From contig NZ_RAWM01000090.1 of NCBI RefSeq assembly GCF_003668875.1, positions 1-37,033 on the forward strand: a stretch of DNA of 37,033 bases, in the 5' to 3' direction. This stretch comes from Corallococcus interemptor. GTDB lineage: Bacteria; Myxococcota; Myxococcia; Myxococcales; Myxococcaceae. A program made the position numbers and the translations under genes. This document shows positions 17,737-25,568 of this stretch, piece by piece (within the stretch, counting starts at the first letter, position 1; every line of letters starts with the position of its first letter). The notes under the pieces are model-generated. The model searched no databases and was not told the origin of the DNA. It saw only the letters and a program-made list of their open reading frames with translations.

Positions 17737-19665
17737 TCAGGGCAGCGTGGCTTCCTTGGCCAGCAGGGCCTCGAAGTCCGCGTACTTCATCGTCTTCAGG
17801 TCCTCGCCGCCGTACCGGCGGGGGGCCACGGCGCCGGCCTCCACCTCGTTGTCACCCACCACCAGGGTGAAGGGGACCTTCTGCATCTGGGCTTCGCGGA
17901 TCTTCGCGTTGAGCGTCATGCCGCGCTCGTCCAGCTCCACGCGGAAGCCCTTGGCGCGCAGGTCGTCACGCACCTTGCGGGCGTAGTCCAGCTGACGGTC
18001 CGCCACGGTGACGATGGTGGCCTGCACCGGGGCCAGCCAGGCGGGGAACGCGCCGGCGAAGTGCTCGATGAGGATGGCGGTGAAGCGCTCGAAGGAGCCG
18101 AAGATGGCGCGGTGCAGGACGACCGGGCGGTGCTCGGCGTTGTCCTCGCCCACGTAGGTGAGGTCGAAGCGCTCCGGGGCCAGGTAGTCCAGCTGCATGG
18201 TGCCCAGCTGCCACTTGCGGCCGATGCTGTCGGACACCGCGAAGTCGATCTTCGGGCCGTAGAAGGCGCCGTCGCCAGGGGCCAGCTCGTACTGGAGGTT
18301 CAGCGACTCCAGCGCCGCCTTGAGGCCGCCTTCCGCGCGGTCCCAGAGGGAGTCGTCGCCCAGGCGCTGCTCGGGGCGCGTGGACAGCTTCACCGCGTAG
18401 GTGAGGCCCACCGCCTTGTAGACGCGGTCCAGCAGCTGCACGAAGCGCCGCACCTCGTCGGTGATCTGGCTCTCCATGCAGTAGATGTGCGCGTCGTCCT
18501 GCGCGAACTGGCGCACGCGGGTGAGGCCGCCCAGGGAGCCCGCGGCCTCGTTGCGGTGGAGCACGTCCTGGGTGTGCAGGCGCAGGGGCAGGTCGCGGTA
18601 GCTGTGCTTCTTGAAGCCGAAGTACAGGTGGTGCGACGGGCAGTTCATCGGCTTGAGGGAGAAGTCGTGCTCGCCGGACTCGCTGTCGAGCACCAGGAAC
18701 ATGTTCTCCTTGTACTTGCCCCAGTGGCCGCTCGTCTCCCAGAGGCCCTTGTTGAACATCAGGGGCGTCTTGATCTCCACGTAGCCGTCACCGGCCGTGA
18801 GGCTGCGCATCCAGTTGGACAGCGTCTGGTAGAGCGCGGTGCCCTTGGGCGTCCAGAAGGCCGCGCCCGGCGAGTACGGGTGGAAGTGGAAGAGGTCCAG
18901 CTCCTTGCCCAGCTTGCGGTGGTCGCGCTTGCGGGCCTCTTCGATGCGCGTGAGGTACGCGTCCAGCGCCTTCTTGTCGAAGAAGGCCGTGCCGTAGACA
19001 CGCTGGAGCATGGGGTTGCGGTGGTCGCCGCGCCAGTACGCGCCGCTGGAGGAGAGGATCTTGATGACGCCGATCTTCCCCGTGCTGGGCGCGTGGGGCC
19101 CCAGGCAGAAGTCCACCCAGTCGCCGTGGGTGTAGAGCGTGAGCGTCTTGGCGCCCTTGGCGGCGATGTCCTTGACGATCTCCACCTTGAACTTCTCGCC
19201 CTTCTCCTCGAAGAGCTTGATGGCGTCCTCCATGGAGATCTCGGTGCGGACGAACGGCATGTCCTGCTTGAGCTCCGCGTTGGCGGCCGCTTCGATCTTC
19301 TCCAGCTCCTCCGGCGTGAAGGGCTTCTCGCGGAAGAAGTCGTAGTAGAAGCCCTCCTCCGTCGCGGGACCGATGGTCACCTGCGTGCCGGGGAACAGCT
19401 TCTGCACGGCGCTGGCCACCACGTGCGCGGCGTCGTGACGGATGAGGTCCAGGCCTTCCGGGCTCTTGGACGTGAAGATCTGCAGCTTCGCGTCCTCGTC
19501 GAGCGTCCGGGCCAGGTCCATGTCCTGGCCGTTGACCCGGGCGAACAGGGCCGCCTTCGCGAGCCCCACGCCGATGCTGCCCTTCACGAAGTCCGCGATG
19601 GTCGTGCCCCGGGCGGTCTGCTTCTGGCTGCCGTCGGGGAGCGTCACCGTGATGGATTCGGACAT
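17737..19665 (-). CDS. thrS: threonyl-tRNA synthetase
   Basis: This 642-residue enzyme starts at ATG 19665 ([14 protein letters not shown]). The longer frame to 19776 would run back through the terminator and into the tRNA-Val gene. The TGS domain covers ~1-65. The editing domain has H77-DAA-H81 and C187 in FCLGPH. The class II core contains the zinc ligands C342 (MNCPSH) and H393 (QDDAHIYC), with the third in '[10 protein letters not shown]'. A C-terminal anticodon-binding domain occupies ~545-642 ('[20 protein letters not shown]'). It charges tRNA-Thr and removes mischarged serine. It opens the conserved thrS-infC-rpmI-rplT order. The start lies just 21 bases beyond a terminator T-run. Confidence 0.97.
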   Translation of the reverse strand: MSESITVTLPDGSQKQTARGTTIADFVKGSIGVGLAKAALFARVNGQDMDLARTLDEDAKLQIFTSKSPEGLDLIRHDAAHVVASAVQKLFPGTQVTIGPATEEGFYYDFFREKPFTPEELEKIEAAANAELKQDMPFVRTEISMEDAIKLFEEKGEKFKVEIVKDIAAKGAKTLTLYTHGDWVDFCLGPHAPSTGKIGVIKILSSSGAYWRGDHRNPMLQRVYGTAFFDKKALDAYLTRIEEARKRDHRKLGKELDLFHFHPYSPGAAFWTPKGTALYQTLSNWMRSLTAGDGYVEIKTPLMFNKGLWETSGHWGKYKENMFLVLDSESGEHDFSLKPMNCPSHHLYFGFKKHSYRDLPLRLHTQDVLHRNEAAGSLGGLTRVRQFAQDDAHIYCMESQITDEVRRFVQLLDRVYKAVGLTYAVKLSTRPEQRLGDDSLWDRAEGGLKAALESLNLQYELAPGDGAFYGPKIDFAVSDSIGRKWQLGTMQLDYLAPERFDLTYVGEDNAEHRPVVLHRAIFGSFERFTAILIEHFAGAFPAWLAPVQATIVTVADRQLDYARKVRDDLRAKGFRVELDERGMTLNAKIREAQMQKVPFTLVVGDNEVEAGAVAPRRYGGEDLKTMKYADFEALLAKEATLP

Positions 19666-19686
19666 GGCGGATAAACCCCTGAGCTG

Positions 19687-19731
19687 AAAAAACCGCGGGC
19701 GGCAGGCTTTTGAGAAAGCCGGCCGCCCGCG
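19687..19731 (-). terminator. strong intrinsic terminator between tRNA-Val and thrS
   Basis: On the minus strand a perfect 10-bp GC stem (19722-19731 with 19694-19703) encloses a further 6-bp stem (19715-19720 with 19705-19710), separated by one mismatch. Six T follow (19692-19687). Its 5' edge is 21 bases after tRNA-Val and its T-run ends 21 bases before the thrS ATG. It terminates the tRNA transcript and must be read through if thrS depends on the tRNA promoter. Confidence 0.9.
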
Positions 19732-19752
19732 AGATGGATCACTTACTGATGA

Positions 19753-19824
<72 letters not shown>

Positions 19825-19844
19825 GTCGTGCGGATGGGCGCGGG

Positions 19845-19873
19845 GAATAACAGCGGGCTCCCGCACCTGTCAA
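19845..19873 (-). promoter_or_regulatory. sigma-70-type promoter for tRNA-Val
   Basis: The minus strand has a perfect TTGACA (19868-19873), a 17-base spacer and TTATTC (19845-19850). The predicted start near 19838 is ~14 bases before the tRNA. It is one of the best promoter matches in the window and the only convincing one upstream of thrS. Confidence 0.7.
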
Positions 19874-19907
19874 GGAACATGAGCACGGGGTGCTGATCTT
19901 CCCGCGT

Positions 19908-20588
19908 TCACGTCTCCAACAACGCGCGGACGCGTTTCATCACCGCGTCGAACATGGCGGGGGTGAGCCTCCCCGTCTGGGTGTTCTGCTGGCTGACGTG
20001 GTAGCTGCCCACGAGCCACCGGCCGTCCGGCAGCCGGTACTCGGCCCCATGGCCGAAGGCGGGCCGGGGCGTGGGAATCCGGTTGCCCGTGCGGGCGGCG
20101 GACGCCAGCGCGGCGTTCCACCCGATAGCCCCCAGGGCGAGCAGCACCCGTCCGGGCAGCAGCGCCATCTCCCGGTCCAGGAAGGGCGCGCAGCGGGCCA
20201 GCTCCTCCGGCAGCGGCTTGTTGTCCGGCGGGGCGCACCGGCCAGCGGCGACGATGAAGGCGTCCGTCAGCTTCAGCCCGTCGTCCCGGCGCTCGCTGTG
20301 GGCCTGGTTCGCGAAGCCCGCCCTCTGGAGGCCCGCGTAGAGGAAGTCCCCGGAGCGGTCCCCGGTGAACATCCGCCCCGTCCGGTTGGCCCCGTGCGCG
20401 GCGGGCGCCAGCCCCACGATGATCAACCGGGCCCTGGGGTCGCCGAACCCGGGGACGGGTTTGCCCCAGTAGTCCCAGTCGCGGTAGGCGCGCCGCTTCA
20501 CGCGGGCCACCTCTTCACGCCAGGCCACCAGCCGGGGACAGGCCCGGCAGGCGATGATCTCCTGATGCAGCTTCTCCAGCTTCGTCAC
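19908..20588 (-). CDS. uracil-DNA glycosylase, family 5 (UDGb) type
   Basis: This 226-residue protein starts at GTG 20588, overlapping the upstream gene's stop as GTGA. Four cysteines suited to an iron-sulfur cluster are C14 and C17 (ACRACPRL), C118 and C133. The active-site segment GLAPAAHGANRTGRMFTGD (59-77) is the family 5 signature, with Ala where other families have Asp or Asn. The C-terminal 'GSYHVSQQNTQTG' (195-206) is the second motif. Such enzymes remove uracil, and often other deaminated bases such as hypoxanthine, from DNA to start base excision repair. Coupling to a membrane protein gene looks fortuitous. Confidence 0.92.
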   Translation of the reverse strand: MTKLEKLHQEIIACRACPRLVAWREEVARVKRRAYRDWDYWGKPVPGFGDPRARLIIVGLAPAAHGANRTGRMFTGDRSGDFLYAGLQRAGFANQAHSERRDDGLKLTDAFIVAAGRCAPPDNKPLPEELARCAPFLDREMALLPGRVLLALGAIGWNAALASAARTGNRIPTPRPAFGHGAEYRLPDGRWLVGSYHVSQQNTQTGRLTPAMFDAVMKRVRALLET

Positions 20589-21769
20589 GGCGCGCGTGCG
20601 CTCCCCTTGTAGAGCTCCGTGCGGCGGTAGCGCTGGAGGACGACGCTCAGGACGACCTTGAGGATGGCGCTGGCCGGGACCGCGAGGAGGATGCCCACGA
20701 ACCCGAACAGCTCGCCGAAGGCCAGCACCGCGATGATGACCGCCACGGGGGCCAGGCCCACTTTCTCCCCCACGACGCGCGGGGTGATGACGAAGCCCTC
20801 GGCCAGCTGCCCGATGATGAAGGTGGCCGCCACCACCGCCAGCTGCCACGGCCCCTGCCAGGACAGCAGGACGCCCAGGAGGGCCAGCACCACGCCGATG
20901 CCCGTGCCCAGGTAGGGCACCATGTTGCCGAAGCCGGCGATGAGGCCAATGGCGATGGCCAGGTCGATGCGCGCCACGGACAGGCCCACCGCGTAGAGCA
21001 CCGACAGGATGGCGCCCACGGTGAGCTGGCCCTGGACGAAGGCGGACAGCACCTCGTCCACCTCACGGAAGCGCTGACTCACCAGCGCCACCGAGCGGCG
21101 CGGCAGCAGGTCCTGGATGCGCCCCATGAGGCGCGGGTAGTCCTGGAGGAAGAAGAACGCCAGCACCGGCACCACGGACAGGCCCAGGAGCGTGGCCGCG
21201 AAGCGCGCGGTGTTGCCGGCGAAGCTCGCCACCAGCCGCGCGGCCGTGGGGCCCGCGCTCTGGAGCAGCTCGGAGGCCTTCTCTCCCAGCTCCGCGGTGC
21301 GCTGGCTCACCAGGTCCGGCAGCGACACGCCCAAAAGCGACTCCACCTGCGGCACCACCTGCGTGCTGGCGCGCTGGAAGAAGCCGGGCAGCTTCGCGGC
21401 CTCGTCGCGGAACACCGGCACCAGGTACAGGCCCGCGCCCACCATCAGGAGCGTGCCCGCGAAGAAGAGGATGGACGTGCCCCAGGTGCGGTCCACGCCG
21501 CGCTTCTCCAGCAGCGTGACGAGCGGGTTGAACGCGTACGCGCCCGTCAGCGCCAGCAGCACCGGCACCGCCACCCCGCCGAACACGGACAGCAGCGCGA
21601 ACACCAGCGCCAGCGAGCCCACCATCACCGCGGACCAGACGAAGTCGACCCGGCGGGCATCCGCCTCATCCAGGGCCGAAGGGTCGCCGGCCGGGGGGAC
21701 GGGCTCCGGTTGCACGACGTGCAGCACCGGGGACACCTCCGGGGGCGCGCCAGGCTGGGGAACCCTCAC
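20585..21769 (-). CDS. AI-2E/PerM-family transport-like membrane protein
   Basis: This 394-residue protein starts at GTG 21769 with GAGAGG upstream. After ~40 soluble residues come two membrane segments (~47-80), another at ~95-115, a long extracytoplasmic loop (~120-190), then several membrane segments to ~375. The conserved region 'IDLAIAIGLIAGFGNMVPYLGTGIGV' and 'ITPRVVGEKVGLAPVAVIIAVL' is diagnostic of the AI-2E (formerly UPF0118/PerM) family. Members have been linked to export of small molecules or Na+/H+ exchange; none of this can be decided here. It precedes and overlaps the uracil-DNA glycosylase gene. Confidence 0.9.
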   Translation of the reverse strand: MRVPQPGAPPEVSPVLHVVQPEPVPPAGDPSALDEADARRVDFVWSAVMVGSLALVFALLSVFGGVAVPVLLALTGAYAFNPLVTLLEKRGVDRTWGTSILFFAGTLLMVGAGLYLVPVFRDEAAKLPGFFQRASTQVVPQVESLLGVSLPDLVSQRTAELGEKASELLQSAGPTAARLVASFAGNTARFAATLLGLSVVPVLAFFFLQDYPRLMGRIQDLLPRRSVALVSQRFREVDEVLSAFVQGQLTVGAILSVLYAVGLSVARIDLAIAIGLIAGFGNMVPYLGTGIGVVLALLGVLLSWQGPWQLAVVAATFIIGQLAEGFVITPRVVGEKVGLAPVAVIIAVLAFGELFGFVGILLAVPASAILKVVLSVVLQRYRRTELYKGSARAP

Positions 21770-21891
21770 CGCGCGCTCACTGCCTCTCTTGCGACGTCCG
21801 ATGGCTGCCTCCTGTCCCCGCCCATCCTACGGCGTCTTCGACCCTTGATTGCGGTCCATGAACGCGCGGGAGGCCTCGCCCGGCCCCTCGC

Positions 21892-22275
21892 TCAGGGAGG
21901 AATGGAGCCGCTTTCGGGTCCCAGGGGCCGGAGCTTCACGTTCAGCGACACGCGGGCTCCGCTGGGTTGGTAGTAGGTCGTGTAGGGATAGAAGCCGCGC
22001 TTCTTCACTTCGACCTGGTGGAAGCCCGCGTCCATCAGCCGCAGGCTCCGCGACACCCCGGCGTAGTCGCTGCACGTCCCCTGCTCCACGCCGTCCAGCA
22101 GGACCTGCGCGTCCGCCGGCTCGCACCGGAGCACCAGGTCGCCGCGCTTGGCGGCGTTGGCCGCCATCAACTGCTCCGCGCGGGCCACCGTCGCGGGCTG
22201 CTCCTGCTTCGCCGCGCAGCCGCCTGTCAGCAGCACCACTCCCGCGAACAGCGCTGTCGTCCGGACGCGAGCCAT
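21892..22275 (-). CDS. small PEGA-type lipoprotein
   Basis: This 127-residue protein starts at ATG 22275, five bases after the stop of the upstream gene. The signal peptide ends LTGGC with Cys20 lipidated; +2 is Ala. Residues ~48-120 resemble a PEGA beta-sandwich: 'LVLRCEPADAQVLLDGVEQG', 'GFHQVEVKKRGFYPYTTYY' and 'VSLNVKLRPLG'. PEGA domains occur in envelope proteins and are thought to bind sugars or peptidoglycan. No enzymatic motif is present. It forms an operon with the LPP20-like gene and perhaps acts with it at the envelope (inference). Confidence 0.72.
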   Translation of the reverse strand: MARVRTTALFAGVVLLTGGCAAKQEQPATVARAEQLMAANAAKRGDLVLRCEPADAQVLLDGVEQGTCSDYAGVSRSLRLMDAGFHQVEVKKRGFYPYTTYYQPSGARVSLNVKLRPLGPESGSIPP

Positions 22276-22280
22276 GGGCG

Positions 22281-23096
22281 CTACTGGGTGACGATGGCGA
22301 CCCGGCCCTCGGCCAGGAAGCGCGTGTTCGCTTCGGTGAGCGCGCGGATGCCCTCGGCGCTCAGGACCAGGTCGGAGCCCTGGAGCTGCGCGGCCTTCAC
22401 CACCAGGGGCTTGTCGCCCACGCGCGAGGCCTTGCGGGCGGCTTCCAGGCTGTTGAACCACGCGGCGACGCCCGCCGTGCCGCGCGCCTCCTGCGTCAGC
22501 ACCGTCGCGCCGTAGAGCGGCTTGCCCGTCGTGTCCACCAGCCGGGGTGCGAGCACCGGCTTCGCGCCCAGCCCGCGCGCATCCACCACGAGGCCCGTGT
22601 ACTTCGCCGCGCCTTCCGCATTGAGCACGATGACCGGCTCCTGCGCGGACGTCAGCGCCGCGGTGAGCGCCGCGAGCGGCACCTCCACGTCCATCTCCAC
22701 GCCGCTGTCGGAGAAGTAGCGCGTGGCCACGACCTTGTAGGCGCGCATGGCCGTCTCGATGCGGGCCTTCACCTCGTCGCGCGCGAGCTCGTCGCCCACG
22801 GTGCGGCCGGCGCTCACCTGGATGCCCTTGGCCTGATCCATCAGGTTGCGGAAGGCGTCCTGCTTCGCGGCGCGCTCGGCGCCCAGGCGGGCCTGACCGG
22901 GGTTGGCGGCCTTGAGGTCCGGAGCCCCGGCGCCCGTGGCGCGCAGGATCTGGCCCTCCCAGTTGATGCCCGGGGCCCCCGAGCCGCGCACGGGTTCAGC
23001 GGCGGGGGTCGCGGGTGCGGCGACCTTCGCTTCCTTGCCCTGGCCCAGCGCCGTCAGCGGCACGACCAGCAACAATCCCCACAGCGAACGCCTCAC
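22281..23096 (-). CDS. exported LPP20-like protein
   Basis: This 271-residue protein begins at GTG 23096 after GGGAGGAG. The signal peptide (RRSLWGLLLVVPLTALGQG) has no lipobox, so the mature protein should be periplasmic or released. 'INWEGQILRATGAGAPDL', 'ARLGAERAAKQDAFRNLMDQ', 'KGIQVSAGRTVGDE' and 'VKARIETAMRAYKVVATRYF' match the LPP20/FlgP-type pattern: ATG/GA..., Ala-rich helix, then a short beta strand. The second half repeats a beta-rich layout ending 'TRFLAEGRVAIVTQ'. Homologues occur as outer-membrane-associated proteins, including some linked to flagella, which this organism type lacks. Function unknown. Confidence 0.7.
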   Translation of the reverse strand: MRRSLWGLLLVVPLTALGQGKEAKVAAPATPAAEPVRGSGAPGINWEGQILRATGAGAPDLKAANPGQARLGAERAAKQDAFRNLMDQAKGIQVSAGRTVGDELARDEVKARIETAMRAYKVVATRYFSDSGVEMDVEVPLAALTAALTSAQEPVIVLNAEGAAKYTGLVVDARGLGAKPVLAPRLVDTTGKPLYGATVLTQEARGTAGVAAWFNSLEAARKASRVGDKPLVVKAAQLQGSDLVLSAEGIRALTEANTRFLAEGRVAIVTQ

Positions 23097-23173
23097 GGAG
23101 CACTCCTCCCGTTGTCGCCGCCGCGAAAAGTCGGCGAGCGCACAGGGAACCTCTCCGGTCATTCAAGGGGGTC

Positions 23174-23187
23174 ACTTCGCGCGAAGT
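23174..23187. other. 14-bp perfect palindrome in an intergenic region
   Basis: ACTTCGCGCGAAGT is an uninterrupted palindrome in the 193-bp gap between the LPP20-like gene and the PilZ gene. It could be an operator for the 23096 gene on the minus strand. A second structure, CACCGCG-CAAT-CGCGGTG, lies at 23246-23263, just downstream of PilZ, and may be its transcript end, though no T-run follows. Confidence 0.4.
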
Positions 23188-23289
23188 CAAGGCGACCCGG
23201 GCACAGGCGGATCCGCCAGCTTCGTGTACCGCGAACCGCCGGTGGCACCGCGCAATCGCGGTGGCGCACGCGGAGGGTAATGCCTTGCG

Positions 23290-23622
23290 TCAGTTGCCGT
23301 TGCTGTGACGGTCGACGTAGGCGTCGATCATCTTGCGGTGCCGCTCGGTGAGCAGCGTGAAGCGCACGCCGGACTGCTCCTTGCGGCCCAGTTCCTTCCA
23401 CTCGCGTACGACTTCACCCTCGGCGTAGATGATCTCCTCGGAGCCGGGGAGCTGGAACTGGAGGCCCACGCGGCGCGCGTCGTGCTGGGGCTCGATGAGG
23501 CGCGAGAGGCTGACGCCCTCCTGGCTGATGTCCGCGGCCCGGGTCATGTACGGCACGCCGCCCATGTACTTGTTGAGGTAGATGTCCAGGGGCGCCCGAT
23601 TGGCCTTCCGCTTCTCGCTCAT
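23290..23622 (-). CDS. single-domain PilZ protein
   Basis: This 110-residue protein starts at ATG 23622. It carries the two PilZ signatures for cyclic-di-GMP: an R5-K-A-N-R9 box near the N-terminus (RxxxR) and D31-I-S-Q-E-G36 (DxSxxG). The remainder is the beta-barrel ('VGLQFQLPGSEEIIYAEGEV', 'SGVRFTLLT') and a C-terminal helix. Both motifs are intact, so binding is plausible. Stand-alone PilZ proteins act as adaptors for motility, polysaccharide or signalling machinery. No partner gene is adjacent. It is divergent from the FKBP gene, across a 240-bp region. Confidence 0.9.
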   Translation of the reverse strand: MSEKRKANRAPLDIYLNKYMGGVPYMTRAADISQEGVSLSRLIEPQHDARRVGLQFQLPGSEEIIYAEGEVVREWKELGRKEQSGVRFTLLTERHRKMIDAYVDRHSNGN

Positions 23623-23862
23623 TGGCTCATGACCTCCAGCAGGTGCAACAGGCTGCTGCGGGGGTGCAGCGACCTGAAGGCACAGTACGTTCAGACGTCA
23701 TGCGCGCAAGAAAACGGCGGCCCTCCAGCGCGCCAGGCGAGCCTGCGTGCGCCGTGGTTTTCCGCTCGCTGGATTCTTCGCGTTGGCCTGTGCGCGCGGA
23801 TGACCGACCGGCGGCGCATGAGCGGCCCTATAGTCCCCTCCGTTCTCGTGAAAGGCGGAAGC

Positions 23863-24594
23863 ATGCGTATGCAGTGGAAGGCGGCCCTGGTCCTGATGCT
23901 CGGTGCTCCGGGCCTTGCCCTGGCCCAGGCCCCGACGAAGACCTCCAAGCCGGCCGCCGCGCCCGAGGCCGCCGCGAAGGCGGCGCCGCTGGAGCTCCAG
24001 ACGGATGATCAGAAGACCGTCTACGCGCTGGGCGTCTCGCTGGGCCAGAGCGTGACGGCGCTCGCCCTCAGCCCCGAGGAGCTGCAGCTGCTCCAGCGCG
24101 GCCTCCAGGACGCGGTCCATGGCACCGCGCCCGCCGTGGATCCGAAGGAGTACGGCCCGAAGATCCAGGCGCTCGCGAAGGCGCGACTGGCCCAGGTCAA
24201 CGCCGCCACGCTGGAGCGCGCGGCCAAGGAGCCCGGGGCCACGAAGCTGCCCTCCGGCGTCATCTACCGCGAGCTCAAGGCCGGCACCGGCAAGTCGCCC
24301 CGCGCCATCGACACCGTGAAGGTGCACTACCAGGGCGTCCTGGTGGACGGCACGGAGTTCGACAGCTCCTACAAGCGCGGCATGGCGGTGGAGTTCCCGC
24401 TCAACGGCGTCATCCCCTGCTGGACCCAGGGCGTGCAGAAGATGAAGGTCGGCGGCAAGGCGAAGCTCACCTGCCCCGGGAACACCGCGTACGGTGAGCG
24501 CCCGCCCTCGGGCTCGCGCATCCCGCCCAACGCCGTGCTCACCTTCGACGTGGAGCTGGTGGAGATCCCCGGCAACACCGCCGCCACGCCGTAG
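23863..24594 (+). CDS. exported FKBP-type peptidyl-prolyl isomerase
   Basis: This 243-residue protein starts at ATG 23863; a GTG at 23848 is also in frame. The signal peptide (KAALVLMLGAPGLALAQA) directs it to the periplasm. Residues ~40-120 form the helical dimerisation region of FkpA/Mip proteins ('DDQKTVYALGVSLGQSV'), and ~125-235 the FKBP domain: 'VKVHYQGVLVDGTEFDSS', 'VIPCWTQGVQKMKVGGKAKL' and 'YGERPPSGSRIPPNAVLTFD'. The usual Gly before Trp in 'PGW' is Cys here. It should catalyse proline isomerisation and assist folding of envelope proteins. It converges on the next gene, with a hairpin between them. Confidence 0.93.
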   Translation: MRMQWKAALVLMLGAPGLALAQAPTKTSKPAAAPEAAAKAAPLELQTDDQKTVYALGVSLGQSVTALALSPEELQLLQRGLQDAVHGTAPAVDPKEYGPKIQALAKARLAQVNAATLERAAKEPGATKLPSGVIYRELKAGTGKSPRAIDTVKVHYQGVLVDGTEFDSSYKRGMAVEFPLNGVIPCWTQGVQKMKVGGKAKLTCPGNTAYGERPPSGSRIPPNAVLTFDVELVEIPGNTAATP

Positions 24595-24606
24595 TCCCCC
24601 CACGAC

Positions 24607-24631
24607 GGGGACCCGCGCGTGGCGGGTCCCC
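24607..24631. terminator. hairpin between convergent genes
   Basis: GGGGACCCGC pairs perfectly with GCGGGTCCCC around a 5-base loop, 13 bases after the FKBP stop and 10 bases after the stop of the opposite gene. The 10-bp stem could work in both directions, though neither side has a T-run. Confidence 0.6.
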
Positions 24632-24640
24632 GCGAAGGTT

Positions 24641-24886
24641 CTACCCCTGGGACACCTTCACGGACCGGCCGCCAAAGGGCGGGTCGGCCGTGATGGCCTG
24701 GGCCAGGCGGTCCGAGAACGCGCGTCCCTCCCGCTGGAAGGACTCGGTCTCCTCCGCGTTCAGGCGCACGCGCACCTCGAACTGCATGATGCCGCCCACC
24801 ACGACCTCGATGGACAGCGCCCCGTCCTGCTCGCGCAGCACGCGGTACAGGAGCGGGCTCAGGAGGAGCACCTCCTCGTCGCTCAC
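24641..24886 (-). CDS. small hypothetical protein
   Basis: This 81-residue protein starts at GTG 24886, overlapping the upstream lipoprotein's stop as GTGA. It is a soluble, slightly acidic protein with no signal peptide: 'SDEEVLLLSPLLYRVLREQD', a beta-like 'LSIEVVVGGIMQFEVRVRL' stretch, then a helix 'EETESFQREGRAFSDRLAQ'. I recognise no domain. The tight overlap suggests coordinated synthesis with the lipoprotein, although one product is exported and the other apparently cytoplasmic. Confidence 0.75.
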   Translation of the reverse strand: MSDEEVLLLSPLLYRVLREQDGALSIEVVVGGIMQFEVRVRLNAEETESFQREGRAFSDRLAQAITADPPFGGRSVKVSQG

Positions 24887-25527
24887 GGGATCTCCGCCAC
24901 CTGCGTGTCCGCCACCGGGGCGTTGATGACCATCACCTCCGGCGCGCCGCCGGACGTGTAGCCGCCGAACTTGAAGCAGTCCGTGTCCTCCGGCGTCTGG
25001 CACTTCCACACGCCGGGGTCCGCGTCCACCGGCAGGCGCGTGCAGATCTTCTGCGCGCCCAGGTCCAGCGTCATCATCCGCAGCGGGCCCTCGAAGTTCT
25101 TCGCCGGCAGGCCCAGCGCCTGGCCCAGCACCGCCGGGTCGTGCTTGCCGTCCGCCGTCTTCGACTTCTCCACCGCGCCGTGGATGGCCGCCGACGGCGC
25201 CGCGAACAGGTAGCAGGCCGTGTCGTTGCAGCGGCCGAAGTTCTTCGCGCCCGTCTGCACCACGAACTTCTGGTACGCGCTGTCCGTCATCAGCCAGGAC
25301 ACCCTGCGGTCCGGGAAGTTCTTCGCGATGTGCTGATCAATCCCGTAGGGGCTGGCCATCGCGTCCGCCTCCTTGGAGATGGCCTTCTGCGTGTCGTCGC
25401 AGTGCTCCACCAGCGACGCCGGCGTCGGCTCCGTCGTGTCCGGGGTCTTCGTGCCGCCCTTCGTCGTCGCACAGCCCACGAGGGTCGACAGGGAGCCCAG
25501 CACCAGCGCACGAGAGATGAAATTCAA
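24883..25527 (-). CDS. hypothetical lipoprotein
   Basis: The 214-residue protein uses TTG 25527, seven bases after GGAGG. No ATG or GTG lies nearby in frame. The signal peptide ends STLVGC with Cys19. The mature part contains 'EHCDDTQKAISKEADAMASP', 'FGRCNDTACYLFAAP', 'KICTRLPVDADPGVWKCQTP' and 'DTDCFKFGGYTSGGAPEVMV', with six or more Cys that could form disulfides. I recognise no known domain. Probably an outer-membrane lipoprotein; it is followed by, and coupled to, the 81-residue gene. Confidence 0.8.
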   Translation of the reverse strand: MNFISRALVLGSLSTLVGCATTKGGTKTPDTTEPTPASLVEHCDDTQKAISKEADAMASPYGIDQHIAKNFPDRRVSWLMTDSAYQKFVVQTGAKNFGRCNDTACYLFAAPSAAIHGAVEKSKTADGKHDPAVLGQALGLPAKNFEGPLRMMTLDLGAQKICTRLPVDADPGVWKCQTPEDTDCFKFGGYTSGGAPEVMVINAPVADTQVAEIP

Positions 25528-25568
25528 GGCAAATCCTCCAGATGAGTTAAATGGGGAATGCCCGACTA

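Noticed and set aside
19666-19752. T-box riboswitch upstream of thrS
   Set aside because: The space between tRNA-Val and thrS is only 87 bases, entirely used by the terminator; no specifier loop or T-box sequence is seen.
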